This document shows positions 1-8,399 of a stretch of 64,000 bases of DNA, one piece after another. The position numbers and the translations under genes are program-made. Source of the stretch: Azospirillum halopraeferens DSM 3675 (GTDB taxonomy: Bacteria > Pseudomonadota > Alphaproteobacteria > Azospirillales > Azospirillaceae); NCBI RefSeq assembly GCF_000429625.1, contig NZ_AUCF01000001.1, positions 496,001-560,000 on the forward strand. Reading direction: 5' to 3'. Numbering within the stretch: position 1 is the first letter of the stretch; every line of letters starts with the position of its first letter. Under the pieces are notes generated by a model. That model was not told where the DNA came from, did no database searches, and saw only the letters and a program-made list of their open reading frames with translations.

Positions 1-28
1 CGGCCGACACGCTCCCGCCGGGCCGTCC

Positions 29-703
29 TCACCAGCGTCCGACGGCCCGGTTGGCCTCGTCCAGCAGGGCGATCACCTCTGCGTCCTCCACCTGGTGGAA
101 GTCGGCGTAGTAGACGCCGACGGCGCCGAAATCGTCGGGCCGCAGGGGGCAGACGACGGCGTCGACGCTTCCCGCCAGCGCCTCGAGCGTGTCGGGAGCG
201 CCCACGGGGACGGCCATCACCAGCACCGCCGGCCCGGCCCGCCGCACCGCCCGGAGGGCGGCGCGCATGCTGGCCCCGGTGGCGATGCCGTCGTCCACCA
301 CGATGGCGGTCCGTCCCGCGACGGCAAGCGGCGGGTGCTCGCCCATGTAGAGGCGCCGGCGCCGGGCGATCTCCGCCAGTTGCCGTTCCGCCTCCGCCGT
401 GATGTAAGCCTCGCTCACGCGGGCCAGGCGGCACACCTCCGGGTTTGTCACCGTCTCCGGCGTCGGGCCGTCAACGACGGCACCGGCCGCCAGTTCCTCG
501 TGCCCGGGCACGCCGATCTTGCGCACGAACAGGGGGTCCATCGGGCAGCCCAGTCCCTTCGCCACCTCGACACCGACGCCGAGACCGCCCCGGGCCAGGG
601 CAAGTACGACGACACCGTCGCCCCCGCCGTAACCGGACAGGAGCGGTACCAATCGGCGGCCGGCATCCCGCCGGTCGGTGTATCGGTCACGGTTTGCGAC
701 CAT
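29..703 (-). CDS. Phosphoribosyltransferase family protein
   Basis: Type I phosphoribosyltransferase fold, 224 residues. The PRPP-binding loop is plain at residues 135-145 (VVDDGIATGAS), and the N-terminus has the DRRDAGRRL stretch common in stand-alone PRTase-domain proteins of proteobacteria. The ATG at 703 is chosen over an upstream in-frame ATG because GGGGAGG lies about 5 bases before it. No substrate-specificity residues for a known base were recognised, so the reaction (nucleobase or other acceptor plus PRPP) is unknown. It lies 28 bp downstream of the small membrane protein on the same strand and may be co-transcribed with it. Confidence 0.85.
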   Translation of the reverse strand: MVANRDRYTDRRDAGRRLVPLLSGYGGGDGVVVLALARGGLGVGVEVAKGLGCPMDPLFVRKIGVPGHEELAAGAVVDGPTPETVTNPEVCRLARVSEAYITAEAERQLAEIARRRRLYMGEHPPLAVAGRTAIVVDDGIATGASMRAALRAVRRAGPAVLVMAVPVGAPDTLEALAGSVDAVVCPLRPDDFGAVGVYYADFHQVEDAEVIALLDEANRAVGRW

Positions 704-731
704 GGTCGCCTCCCCGTCCGGTCTCCCTCGA

Positions 732-1148
732 CTACTTCTCGGCGTAGGTGGTGTGGCCAGCGACATTCTGGCGAAGGATGGCCAGCGACAGGCCGGCCGC
801 CAGCGTTGCCGCAAGAAACGCCTGGATCAGCAGCATAAGCCCCAGCCGGGTGCCCGGCAACAGGTCCTGGCTCTCCAGTGCCCAGGTCAGGGACGCGAAG
901 AACAGGATGGCCAGGAAGACTCCCATGCCCTTCAACGCCCGGCCGGCCATGCCCAGGATGAAGCCATAAAGGATGATCAGTGTCATCCCGATGAAGAGCT
1001 TGACGGCAAGGTAGGTCGTATCGGCGGCGAACAGCCAGTCGACGTAGGAGTAGCCCGTGGGGTTGTACGTCGCCGTGATCATGGCGAAAAGGAACAGCCA
1101 GCGGATGATGAAATCCGACAGCTTGAACCTTCCGGCTGCTGCGGCCAT
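732..1148 (-). CDS. Small four-helix membrane protein, DUF6524-like (copy 1)
   Basis: 138-residue integral membrane protein with about four hydrophobic helices. The motif ATYNPTGYSYVDWL near residue 27 is the hallmark shared with a second copy at 47692-48123. I believe this is the family called DUF6524, whose function is unknown. The ATG at 1148 follows GGGGAGGGGCGTTC, a strong ribosome-binding site. The gene lies between the MarR regulator and the phosphoribosyltransferase, all on the minus strand. Its presence twice in 50 kb, once next to fliI-fliJ, is the only functional hint. Confidence 0.8.
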   Translation of the reverse strand: MAAAAGRFKLSDFIIRWLFLFAMITATYNPTGYSYVDWLFAADTTYLAVKLFIGMTLIILYGFILGMAGRALKGMGVFLAILFFASLTWALESQDLLPGTRLGLMLLIQAFLAATLAAGLSLAILRQNVAGHTTYAEK

Positions 1149-1227
1149 GAACGCCCCTCCCCCTGTACCGGTGGAGGTGTAATGCAACGGTACGGGAGGA
1201 TTCCAGCGCCATTTCGCGGCGCCGGCG

Positions 1228-1707
1228 TCAGCTCAGCCGTTCGAGAAGACTCAGCAGGTGATCCCGATCCTGCGCAGACAGGGGTTCCATGATGCGCGCG
1301 TGCGCTTCCGCCACCCGTGGCAGCAAGCCGGCCACCAGGGCTGCACCGCTGTCGGACAGGCGCACGCTCTTGCGGCGCCGGTCCCGTGGATCCGTATGGC
1401 GTTCAACCAGATCACGTTCGATCAGGCGCATCACCACACCCTGCGTCGTCGCGGGGTCGATGGAGGTCAGCCGCCCCAACCGCACCTGCGACAGGGGCCC
1501 CTCGGTGTTCAGGGTCAGCAGGATGGCCCACTGGGTGGTCGTCAACTGCTCCTGTCCGAGGCAGTCGTTGAAGATCGCGCCGGAGCGCTGGAGCACGCGG
1601 CGCAGCCGGTACTGGATGCGTTCCGCCAGGACGAATTCCGCGGGCAGACCCGTGATGTTGACCTGCTCGGTCCCGGCCTGCTCCGACGACGGGGCGGCAT
1701 CGTTCAT
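1228..1707 (-). CDS. MarR family transcriptional regulator
   Basis: 159-residue winged-helix repressor of the MarR type. TTTQWAILLTL (about residues 57-67) starts the HTH core, followed by the recognition helix around ATTQGVVMRLIERDLV and the wing DPRDRRRKSVRLSDSG. Such proteins bind DNA as dimers and usually respond to a small phenolic or oxidative ligand. No ligand can be assigned. The region upstream is unusually A+T-rich and has a widely spaced 9-bp inverted repeat (1840-1848 and 1899-1907) that could be its operator. The likely regulon is its own operon including the small membrane protein. Confidence 0.88.
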   Translation of the reverse strand: MNDAAPSSEQAGTEQVNITGLPAEFVLAERIQYRLRRVLQRSGAIFNDCLGQEQLTTTQWAILLTLNTEGPLSQVRLGRLTSIDPATTQGVVMRLIERDLVERHTDPRDRRRKSVRLSDSGAALVAGLLPRVAEAHARIMEPLSAQDRDHLLSLLERLS

Positions 1708-2280
1708 TCGACGCTCCGACGCTGCGCGGCGGATGCGCGCATTGCACGCTCCGGCCCCGGAATGCAGGGGCGGGCTGTTGAGCCGATTGCCCGATACGCC
1801 AACCTCAACATGTCCGTTCGCTTTTCATTCTATCGACGATTGTTCAAGACATCACAGCGTGAAGGTCCGGTCAAGACCAAATGAACACCAGCATCGCACT
1901 TGAACAAATGATACGAAGTCTCTTCGCAAACATGCTCGAACACAATCAATGGCAGATCAATTCGAACACACGCGAGAAATTTAATTTCATTACTTGCGTT
2001 TCAAAATATCGTAATTCTCCACAAGCCGAACAAGGGCATTGCTGCCGGCTGCCGGCCGCGGCGGATGCCGATTCCGGGAACGGTCACGATGGAGGGATTC
2101 GGCCCCGATGGTTGGAGCACGCTATGGCGCGAGGCACGCCGCAAAACCCGAAACAGCGTTGCGCATGTTCTCGGGGACGGCGCATTCGCCGTCATCAACT
2201 GCGGCCGCACCGGGGCCAAATGGCCGCTGAATGTCGGGATCCACGCCCCTGCTGCGGGATGACCCGGTTCGGGCCTTATA
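1708..2280. other. Intergenic stretch, locally A+T-rich, no convincing gene
   Basis: About 570 bp between marR and the hairpin array. The part from about 1800 to 2030 is markedly richer in A+T than the rest of the window. Frames open on the plus strand (for example 2065-2262, starting MPIPGTVTME) have only about two-thirds G/C at third positions, unlike the near-saturated G/C of neighbouring genes, and lack a good ribosome-binding site. I see no tRNA or recognised RNA family. It probably carries the marR promoter and operator. Confidence 0.5.
1840..1907. promoter_or_regulatory. Inverted repeat upstream of marR, possible operator pair
   Basis: TTGTTCAAG at 1840-1848 and its exact reverse complement CTTGAACAA at 1899-1907, separated by 50 bp, in the A+T-rich segment upstream of the MarR gene. 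MarR proteins often bind paired sites overlapping their own promoter. The pairing is seen directly and the binding is inference. Confidence 0.3.
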
Positions 2281-2505
2281 CGGACGGCATCGGAACGATG
2301 CCGTCCGCATGACCTTATCGATCAATGCATCGCATTGATCGGCTGGCGTTCACTGCCGGACGCCGGAGAGTGGTGATCACTCTCCGGCCGCATCGTACGG
2401 TTTCCGCCTGAAGGCATCAACCGTATGCCCGTTTCAATGAAGGCCTGCGGCCTTCATCTGTCGGGTTCGACGGCTTCCAACAGATCCTGCGGATCTGCCG
2501 GAGGC
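2281..2505. repeat. Array of six adjacent, dissimilar hairpins downstream of guaA
   Basis: Six near-contiguous inverted repeats of different sequence. Positions 2281-2307: 12-bp arms, loop GAA. 2319-2341: 10-bp arms, loop ATC. 2362-2388: 11-bp arms, 5-base loop. 2396-2425: 7-bp arms TACGGTT/AACCGTA enclosing GCC-TGAA-GGC. 2437-2457: 9-bp arms, loop TGC. 2481-2497: 7-bp arms, loop TGC, flanked by a further imperfect stem (2471-2478 with 2500-2507). A weaker 5-bp stem (2345-2349 with 2360-2364) fills one gap. The array starts within about 12 bases of the guaA stop, so it would form the 3' end of the guaA mRNA. No U-tract follows any stem. Confidence 0.8.
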
Positions 2506-2509
2506 CGCA

Positions 2510-4060
2510 TCATTCCCACTCGATGGTGCCGGGCGGCTTCGACGTCACGTCGTAGACCACGCGGTTGACGCCGCGCACTTCGTTGACGATCCGGTTGGAC
2601 ACCCGGGCAAGGAACTCGTGCGGGAACGGGTACCAGTCGGCGGTCATGCCGTCGGTGGAGGTCACCGCGCGCAACGCCAGCACATGGTCGTAGGTCCGCT
2701 CGTCGCCCATCACGCCGACCGTGCGGACCGGCAGCAGAACCGCGAAGGCCTGCCAGATCGCGTCATACAAGCCGGCCGCGCGGATCTCCTCCAGATAGAT
2801 GGTGTCGGCCTTGCGCAGGATGCCGAGCTTCTCCGGGGTGATCTCGCCGGGAATGCGGATTGCCAGACCGGGGCCGGGGAACGGGTGACGTTTCACGAAC
2901 GCCTCGGGCAGGCCGAGTTCACGCCCGAGCGCGCGGACCTCGTCCTTGAACAGTTCGCGCAGCGGCTCCACCAGCTTCAGCTTCATGCGCTCGGGCAGGC
3001 CGCCCACGTTGTGGTGCGACTTGATGGTCACGCTGGGGCCGCCGGTGAAGGAGACGCTCTCGATCACATCCGGATAGAGGGTGCCCTGGGCCAGGAACTC
3101 CGCCCCGCCGATGGTGTGGGCCTCGGCGTCGAACACCTCGATGAAGGTGGCGCCGATGATCTTGCGCTTCTGCTCGGGGTCGGTGACCCCCGCCAGCTTG
3201 CCCAGGAACAGATCGGCGGCGTCGGCGTGGATCAGCGGGATGTTGTAGTGGTCGCGGAACAGGGTCACCACCTCGTCCGCTTCGCCGGCGCGCATGAGGC
3301 CGGTGTCCACGAAGATGCAGGTGAGCTGGTCGCCGATCGCCTCGTGGATCAGGACCGCCGCCACCGAGGAGTCGACACCGCCGGACAGGCCGCAGATCAC
3401 CTTGCCCGCCCCCACCCGGGAACGGATCGCCTCGACCGCCTGGCGGCGGAAGGCCGCCATGGTCCAGTCGCCCTTGCAGCCGGCAACCCGGTGGACGAAG
3501 TTGGCCAGGAGCTGCGCGCCATGCGGGGTGTGCACCACCTCCGGATGGAACTGCACGCCATAGAACTGGCGGGCGTCGTCGGCGATCGCGGCGAACGGTG
3601 CACCGTCGCTGACCGCCACCGTGCGGAATCCGTCGGGCAGCGCGGTGACGCGGTCGCCATGGCTCATCCACACCTGCTCGCGCGTTCCCGTCGACCACAG
3701 CCCGTCGAACAGCGCGCAGGTTTCCTTGACCTCGACGAAAGCACGGCCGAACTCCCGATGGTCGGACCCGCGGACCGTACCGCCGAGCTGCTGGCACATG
3801 GTCTGCTGGCCGTAGCAGACGCCCAGCACGGGCACGCCCAGTTCGAACACCACCTCCGGCGCCCGCGGCGCGTTGGCCTCGGTCACCGAGGCCGGGCCAC
3901 CGGACAGGATGATGCCCTTCGCCGCAAAGGCGCGGATGGCATCGGCGCTCATGCTGAAAGGATGGATCTCGCAGTAGACACCCGATTCGCGCACGCGGCG
4001 GGCGATCAATTGCGTGAACTGGGACCCGAAATCGAGAATGAGGACGCGTTCGGCGGTCAT
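2510..4060 (-). CDS. guaA: GMP synthase (glutamine-hydrolysing)
   Basis: Converts XMP to GMP using ATP and glutamine, the last step of GMP synthesis, in the cytoplasm. 516 residues, close to the usual 510-525. Class I glutamine amidotransferase domain comes first, with nucleophile Cys82 in GVCYGQQTM and the His172/Glu174 pair in QFHPEV. The ATP-pyrophosphatase domain has P-loop SGGVDSS at 226-232, and the C-terminal dimerisation domain ends in the family-typical IEWE. The ATG at 4060 starts the canonical [14 protein letters not shown], and an in-frame ATG 29 codons upstream adds non-family sequence. It lies about 100 bp downstream of the (p)ppGpp synthetase gene, whose substrates are GTP/GDP, and is followed by the hairpin array. 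Confidence 0.98.
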   Translation of the reverse strand: MTAERVLILDFGSQFTQLIARRVRESGVYCEIHPFSMSADAIRAFAAKGIILSGGPASVTEANAPRAPEVVFELGVPVLGVCYGQQTMCQQLGGTVRGSDHREFGRAFVEVKETCALFDGLWSTGTREQVWMSHGDRVTALPDGFRTVAVSDGAPFAAIADDARQFYGVQFHPEVVHTPHGAQLLANFVHRVAGCKGDWTMAAFRRQAVEAIRSRVGAGKVICGLSGGVDSSVAAVLIHEAIGDQLTCIFVDTGLMRAGEADEVVTLFRDHYNIPLIHADAADLFLGKLAGVTDPEQKRKIIGATFIEVFDAEAHTIGGAEFLAQGTLYPDVIESVSFTGGPSVTIKSHHNVGGLPERMKLKLVEPLRELFKDEVRALGRELGLPEAFVKRHPFPGPGLAIRIPGEITPEKLGILRKADTIYLEEIRAAGLYDAIWQAFAVLLPVRTVGVMGDERTYDHVLALRAVTSTDGMTADWYPFPHEFLARVSNRIVNEVRGVNRVVYDVTSKPPGTIEWE

Positions 4061-4162
4061 GGCGGGCTCTTGGGGCTGCAAAGAGTGCTTATTGCCCCTC
4101 CGTCCGCCGCGGGTCAAGGGCCTTGAACCGCGGCGGAAAGGCGGCACGCCGCCGTCACCGCA

Positions 4163-6328
4163 CTACCGCCCGCGGGCGCGGTCCACGGAATTGATCACCG
4201 GTGTGGCGCGCAGGGCCGCCATGATGTTGGTCAGGTGCTTCGCGTCCTTGACGTCGATGTCGATCAGCAGTTCGAAGAAATCGGTGTTGCGGCTGGTGAT
4301 CTTCAGGTTGGTGATGTTGCCACCGTTCTTGCCGATCACCGTCGACAGGGTGCCGAGGCTGCCGGGTTCGTTGGCCACCACCAGGTTGATGCGGCCGACG
4401 TGCTCCTCCACCGTTTCACCGACATCCCAGGCGACATCGATCCAGCGCTCCGGGGTGTCGTTGAAACTCTCCAGCGTCTCGCAGTCGATGGTGTGGATCG
4501 TCACCCCCTTGCCGGTGGTGATGATACCGACGATGCGATCGCCCGGCAGGGGATGGCAGCAGCGCGCGTAGTGGACCGCCATGCCGGGGATCAGGCCGCG
4601 GATCGGCAGCGGCGCTTCCTTGCCCTTGGCCTTCGGCTTGGTCCTGACCAGCAGGGCCGCTCGGTCCTCAATCTCGCGCGGCGGCGGCTGAACGTGCTGC
4701 TTGTGACCGGGGAAGACGGCGTTGAAGACCTCGCGGCCGGAATGCAGGCCGGACCCCACGGCGGCCAGCAGATCCTCGGCCGAGGGCTGCTGGAAGATGC
4801 GGATGACGCCGTCCAGCGCCTTTTCGGTGAAGTCGTAGCCTTCCTGGCGGAACTGGCGCTGGAGGATGGCGCGGCCCAGTTCCACGTACTGGGCGCGCTG
4901 CTGGGTGCGCAGGAACTTGCGGATGCGCGCCCGCGCCTTGCCGGTGACGACGAAGCGCTCCCACCCCGGCACCGGCGATTGCGCCTTGGAGGTGACGATC
5001 TCGACCTGGTCACCGTTCTGCAACTGGGTGCGCAGCGGCAGCATGCGGCCGTTGATCTTGGCGCCGACGCAATGGTCGCCGACCTCCGAGTGCACGGCGT
5101 AGGCGAAGTCCACCGGGGTCGCGCCACGCGGCAGGGCGATCAGGTCGCCCTTGGGGGTGAAGCAGAAGACCTGGTCCTGGAACAGTTCCAGCTTGGTGTG
5201 CTCCAGGAACTCCTCGGGCTTCTGGGCGTGCTCCAGGATGTCCAGCAGCTCGCGCAGCCAGCGATACTCCCGCGCGCCTTCGCGCGGCTGGCCCTGCTTG
5301 TAGGCCCAGTGGGCGGCAACACCCAGCTCCGACACCTCGTGCATCTCGCGGGTGCGGATCTGCACCTCGATCCGGTTGCGCTCCGGGCCGATGACGCCGG
5401 TGTGCAGACTCTTGTAGCCGTTGGGCTTGGGCGTGGAGATGTAGTCCTTGAAGCGGCCGGGAACCACCGGGTAGCGGCTGTGGATGATGCCCAGCGCCTG
5501 ATAGCACTCCCCCACCGTCTCCACGACGACACGGAAGGCCATGATGTCGGAGAGCTGCTCAAAGCTGACGTTCTTGAGCTGCAGCTTGCGCCAGATCGAA
5601 TAAGGCGTCTTCTCACGGCCGGTGATCTGGACGTCGGGCAGTCCCTCGGCGTTCATGATCGCCGTCAGCTCGGCGATGATGCGCTCGACCCGATCCTCGC
5701 CTTCGGAGCGCAAACGGGCAAGCTGGGCCAGGATGGAGTCGCGGGCGTCCGGGTTCAGCTCGGCGAACGCCAGATCCTCCAGTTCGTCCTTCACCTGGTG
5801 CATGCCGATGCGCTCGGCCAGGGGCGCGTAGATCTCCAGCGTTTCGCGGGCAATGCGGCGGCGCTTCTCCGGCTTCTTCAGGTGGTGGAGCGTGCGCATG
5901 TTGTGCAGGCGGTCGGCCAGCTTGACCAGGAGGACGCGGATGTCCTCCGACATGGCCAGCACCAGCTTGCGGAAGTTCTCCGCCTGCTTGGCCTGCTCCG
6001 AATGCATTTCCAGCCGGGACAGCTTGGTGACGCCGTCGACCAGGCGGGCGATCTCCTTGCCGAACAGGCGCTCCAGATCCTCCAGCGTGGCAACGGTGTC
6101 CTCCACCGTATCGTGCAGCAGTGCCGTCACGATGGTGGCCGCGTCGAGCTTGAGGGTGGTGAGGATGCCCGCGACTTCCAGCGGGTGCGAGAAGTAGGGA
6201 TCGCCGGAAGCACGGGTCTGTGACCCGTGGGCCTTCATCGAGAACACATAGGCGCGGTTCAGCAGATCCTCGTCGGCCGAGGGATCATAGGCCTTCACGC
6301 GTTCGACGAGTTCATATTGCCGGATCAT
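4163..6328 (-). CDS. rsh: Bifunctional (p)ppGpp synthetase/hydrolase (RelA/SpoT homologue)
   Basis: 721-residue stringent-response enzyme that makes and degrades (p)ppGpp. The hydrolase HD domain is at the N-terminus (LLHDTVEDT, HD at 72-73). The synthetase domain spans about 235-350, with GRFKDYISTPKPNGYKSLH and the QIRTREMHEVSELGVAAHW segment. A TGS domain follows at about 385-445, and a C-terminal ACT domain (LVVANEPGSLGTLSTVIG) at about 650-721. With both catalytic domains intact it should be a bifunctional Rsh, as is normal in alphaproteobacteria with a single copy. It sits directly downstream of rpoZ, the common alphaproteobacterial order, but is followed by guaA rather than pdxJ-acpS. 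Confidence 0.97.
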   Translation of the reverse strand: MIRQYELVERVKAYDPSADEDLLNRAYVFSMKAHGSQTRASGDPYFSHPLEVAGILTTLKLDAATIVTALLHDTVEDTVATLEDLERLFGKEIARLVDGVTKLSRLEMHSEQAKQAENFRKLVLAMSEDIRVLLVKLADRLHNMRTLHHLKKPEKRRRIARETLEIYAPLAERIGMHQVKDELEDLAFAELNPDARDSILAQLARLRSEGEDRVERIIAELTAIMNAEGLPDVQITGREKTPYSIWRKLQLKNVSFEQLSDIMAFRVVVETVGECYQALGIIHSRYPVVPGRFKDYISTPKPNGYKSLHTGVIGPERNRIEVQIRTREMHEVSELGVAAHWAYKQGQPREGAREYRWLRELLDILEHAQKPEEFLEHTKLELFQDQVFCFTPKGDLIALPRGATPVDFAYAVHSEVGDHCVGAKINGRMLPLRTQLQNGDQVEIVTSKAQSPVPGWERFVVTGKARARIRKFLRTQQRAQYVELGRAILQRQFRQEGYDFTEKALDGVIRIFQQPSAEDLLAAVGSGLHSGREVFNAVFPGHKQHVQPPPREIEDRAALLVRTKPKAKGKEAPLPIRGLIPGMAVHYARCCHPLPGDRIVGIITTGKGVTIHTIDCETLESFNDTPERWIDVAWDVGETVEEHVGRINLVVANEPGSLGTLSTVIGKNGGNITNLKITSRNTDFFELLIDIDVKDAKHLTNIMAALRATPVINSVDRARGR

Positions 6329-6369
6329 CGGCCCCGACCCGGCGCCATGCGCGCCCCAATGGTGTCGCC

Positions 6370-6401
6370 AAGGCTATGCTTGTCTGAAAAGGCTGTGCTT
6401 G
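6370..6401. repeat. Imperfect 13-bp direct repeat upstream of rsh
   Basis: AAGGCTATGCTTG (6370-6382) and AAGGCTGTGCTTG (6389-6401) match at 12 of 13 positions and are 19 bp apart start to start, in the 130-bp gap between rpoZ and rsh. Spacing near two helical turns would suit a tandem protein-binding site, but no regulator is suggested by the sequence. Confidence 0.35.
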
Positions 6402-6431
6402 ATGGATGGTGCCGCCGGGCCCGGCGCGGCA

Positions 6432-6447
6432 GGGGGCCGGAGCCCCC
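6432..6447 (-). terminator. G+C hairpin after rpoZ, possible attenuator/terminator
   Basis: GGGGGC-CGGA-GCCCCC: a perfect 6-bp stem with a four-base loop, 13 bases beyond the rpoZ stop codon on the minus strand. It has no U-run, so it may only slow polymerase or protect the rpoZ 3' end between rpoZ and rsh. Confidence 0.4.
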
Positions 6448-6460
6448 GCCGTTCGAAGGG

Positions 6461-6913
6461 TCAGGGACCGACGTCCCGGTCGGCGTCGCCGCCCACCACG
6501 TCGTCCTCGGTCATGTCGAAGGCCTCGCCCGGCTCGCCGTCCATGTCCGACAGCAGGTCCTCGCCCTCGCCCACCTCTTCGGCGTCGCTCATGGCGTCGT
6601 CATCACTCAGGGAGGTGTCGGCCTGGCCGGCCCAGCCATGCTCGCCAGCCATCAACTCGACGATCTCCTCCTCCGGCTCCTCGGCTTCGACGCGCTTCTG
6701 GTGGCCCTTGATCAGGGAGTTCTGCAACACGTCCACCGACACGGTTTCATCGGCGATCTCGCGCAGTGCCACCACCGGGTTCTTGTCGTTGTCGCGGTCG
6801 ATCGACAGCGGTGCACCGGACGCGATCTCGCGCGCACGCTGGGCCGCGACCATGACCAGGTCGAAACGGTTGGGAACCTTGAGGACGCAATCTTCGACGG
6901 TAACGCGTGCCAT
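6461..6913 (-). CDS. rpoZ: RNA polymerase omega subunit
   Basis: 150 residues. [20 protein letters not shown] is the omega N-terminal signature, followed by [13 protein letters not shown] and [14 protein letters not shown], which wrap the beta-prime C-terminus and help holoenzyme assembly; in many bacteria omega also forms a ppGpp site. The start at 6913 is set by this signature. The C-terminal 60 residues are very acidic ([27 protein letters not shown]), a long tail even for alphaproteobacterial omega. A sigma-70-like promoter lies just upstream (6947-6975). Directly followed by rsh. Confidence 0.97.
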   Translation of the reverse strand: MARVTVEDCVLKVPNRFDLVMVAAQRAREIASGAPLSIDRDNDKNPVVALREIADETVSVDVLQNSLIKGHQKRVEAEEPEEEIVELMAGEHGWAGQADTSLSDDDAMSDAEEVGEGEDLLSDMDGEPGEAFDMTEDDVVGGDADRDVGP

Positions 6914-6946
6914 GCCGCACCAACTCCGGATACCAAGAGGGCTTAG

Positions 6947-6975
6947 ACTATATGGACCGCCCTTTTCCCGATCAA
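6947..6975 (-). promoter_or_regulatory. Predicted sigma-70-type promoter of rpoZ
   Basis: On the minus strand: TTGATC (6975-6970), exactly 17 bp, then TATAGT (6952-6947). The predicted start falls near 6940, giving a short leader before the rpoZ ATG at 6913. The spacer length and both hexamers are close to consensus. Confidence 0.6.
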
Positions 6976-7064
6976 GGACAAAGGGGAGCGGGACATAAGG
7001 TCGCGTGCCGACATACCGCCCCGCGATCACGACGCCGGCCGCTCCGTCGGAGGTAGGTCAACCT

Positions 7065-7079
7065 CTTGCCGCTGGCAAG
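7065..7079. promoter_or_regulatory. Small dyad between divergent rpoZ and NYN promoters
   Basis: CTTGCC-GCT-GGCAAG, a perfect 6-bp inverted repeat midway in the 254-bp divergent region. It could be an operator for either gene. Nothing else was recognised in this gap besides the two promoters. Confidence 0.25.
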
Positions 7080-7111
7080 CCCACACCTTATTTTTCCAAT
7101 CAGGACGGCCC

Positions 7112-7140
7112 CTGAATAGATGCCATCCCGCTGATATAGT
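7112..7140 (+). promoter_or_regulatory. Predicted promoter of the NYN-domain gene
   Basis: CTGAAT (7112-7117), 17 bp, TATAGT (7135-7140). Transcription would start near 7147, about 20 bases before the TTG start at 7168. The -10 hexamer is identical to that of the divergent rpoZ promoter. Confidence 0.5.
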
Positions 7141-7167
7141 GCCAATCCCATACGAAAGGATTCCCCA

Positions 7168-7812
7168 TTGGAACGCACTTCCATATTGCCGAAAGACCTC
7201 AGCAGACTTTTTTATAAGGAAGAGCGCATCGCGATGTTCATCGACGGCGCGAATCTCTACGCGGCGGCGAGGGCTCTCGGATTCGACATCGACTACAAAC
7301 GACTGCGCGACGGGTTTGCCGCGGAAGGACGCCTTGTCCGCGCCTTTTACTACACTGCGTTGGTGGAAGATCAGGAGTATTCGCCGATCCGGCCGCTGGT
7401 CGACTGGCTCGACTACAATGGCTATACGATGGTGACCAAGCCGACGAAGGAGTTCACCGACGCGTCGGGCCGGCGCAAGATCAAGGGGAACATGGACATC
7501 GAGCTGGCCATCGACGTCATGGAGATGGCCGATCATGTCGACCACATCCTGCTGTTCTCCGGCGACGGCGATTTCCGGCGTCTGGTGGAGGCGGTGCAGC
7601 GCAAGGGCGTGCGCGTCAGCGTCGTCAGCACCGTGAAGTCCCAGCCCCCGATGGTGGCTGACGAACTGCGCCGCCAGGCGGACACCTTCATCGAACTCCA
7701 GGATCTGGCCAACTACATCGCCCGCATCCACCACCACCGCGAACCGCCGTCCGGCCCGCCGACCGGCGCACCGCGCGCCGATGATGCGGGGGAGTTCGAC
7801 GACGATCTCTGA
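7168..7812 (+). CDS. NYN (PIN-like) domain protein of the LabA/DUF88 group
   Basis: 214-residue NYN-domain protein, a PIN-like nuclease fold linked to RNA processing. Acidic residues expected to bind metal are visible in MFIDGANLY (about 23-31), NMDIELAIDVMEMA (about 110) and LFSGDGDFRRLVEAV (about 128-142). The TTG at 7168 is preferred over the ATG at 7234: AAGGA sits 7 bases upstream, and the YKEERIAMFIDG segment before the domain is typical of the family. The tail is His/Pro-rich. The last 32 bp overlap the start of the uracil-DNA glycosylase gene, suggesting translational coupling. The substrate is unknown. Confidence 0.9.
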   Translation: MERTSILPKDLSRLFYKEERIAMFIDGANLYAAARALGFDIDYKRLRDGFAAEGRLVRAFYYTALVEDQEYSPIRPLVDWLDYNGYTMVTKPTKEFTDASGRRKIKGNMDIELAIDVMEMADHVDHILLFSGDGDFRRLVEAVQRKGVRVSVVSTVKSQPPMVADELRRQADTFIELQDLANYIARIHHHREPPSGPPTGAPRADDAGEFDDDL

Positions 7813-8395
7813 ACCGCCCGCCGATTGCGCCCGCTGCCCGCGGCTCGCCGCGTTCCGGGCGCAGAATCGGGTGGCCTTCCCCGGCTTCCACAACGCGCCG
7901 GTGCCGTCCTGCGGCACCGGCGCGCCGCGTTTGCTGGTGGTCGGTCTGGCGCCGGCGCTGAAGGGCGCCAACCGGACCGGGGTGCCCTTCGTCGGCGACC
8001 GCTCCGGCCTGTGGCTGCGCGACGGGCTGGCCCGCGTCGCCCTCGGCGATGCGGTGTGCCGCATCACCAACGCCGTGCGCTGCGTGCCCCCGGCCAACCG
8101 TCCGACGGCGGCCGAGGTCGCCGCCTGCCGTCCCTTCCTGGCCGCCGAACTTTCCGGGCCGGTGCCAATGCGCGCCGTGCTGGCGCTGGGCCGCGTCGCC
8201 CACGATGCGACGCTGGCGGCGCTGGGCCTGCCGCACCGCCCCCGCCCCTTCACCCACGGCGTCGAACACGCGCTACCCGGCGGTGCCGTGCTGGTCGACT
8301 GCTACCATCCCAGCCCGCAGAACACCCACACCGGGCGGCTCACGCGGGACATGTTCGATGCGGTGCTGGAGCGGGTGCGGGAGATCGTCGGTTAG
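7781..8395 (+). CDS. Uracil-DNA glycosylase, family 5 (UDGb) type
   Basis: 204 residues. Removes uracil (in this family often also hypoxanthine or xanthine) from DNA as the first step of base-excision repair. Seen: N-terminal CARC, with later cysteines placed to hold a 4Fe-4S cluster; motif A VGLAPALKGANRTGVPFVGD, in which family 5 has Ala-Pro and lacks the catalytic Asp/Asn of other families; and C-terminal HPSPQNTHTGRLT, the family-5 form of the DNA-intercalating loop. The start overlaps the end of the NYN gene in a different frame; starts inside the overlap are the only ones that keep the CxxC motif. Confidence 0.92.
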   Translation: MMRGSSTTISEPPADCARCPRLAAFRAQNRVAFPGFHNAPVPSCGTGAPRLLVVGLAPALKGANRTGVPFVGDRSGLWLRDGLARVALGDAVCRITNAVRCVPPANRPTAAEVAACRPFLAAELSGPVPMRAVLALGRVAHDATLAALGLPHRPRPFTHGVEHALPGGAVLVDCYHPSPQNTHTGRLTRDMFDAVLERVREIVG

Positions 8396-8399
8396 GCGA

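Noticed and set aside
2065..2262. 65-codon plus-strand frame (MPIPGTVTME...) between marR and the hairpin array
   Set aside because: Third-position G/C is only about two-thirds, no good ribosome-binding site, no family resemblance.
2281..2505. Classical rho-independent terminator for guaA
   Set aside because: Hairpins are present but no U-run follows any of them on the guaA strand.
7234..7812. ATG at 7234 as the start of the NYN gene
   Set aside because: An AAGGAAG is nearby, but the TTG at 7168 has better spacing to AAGGA and keeps the family N-terminal segment; both stay possible.
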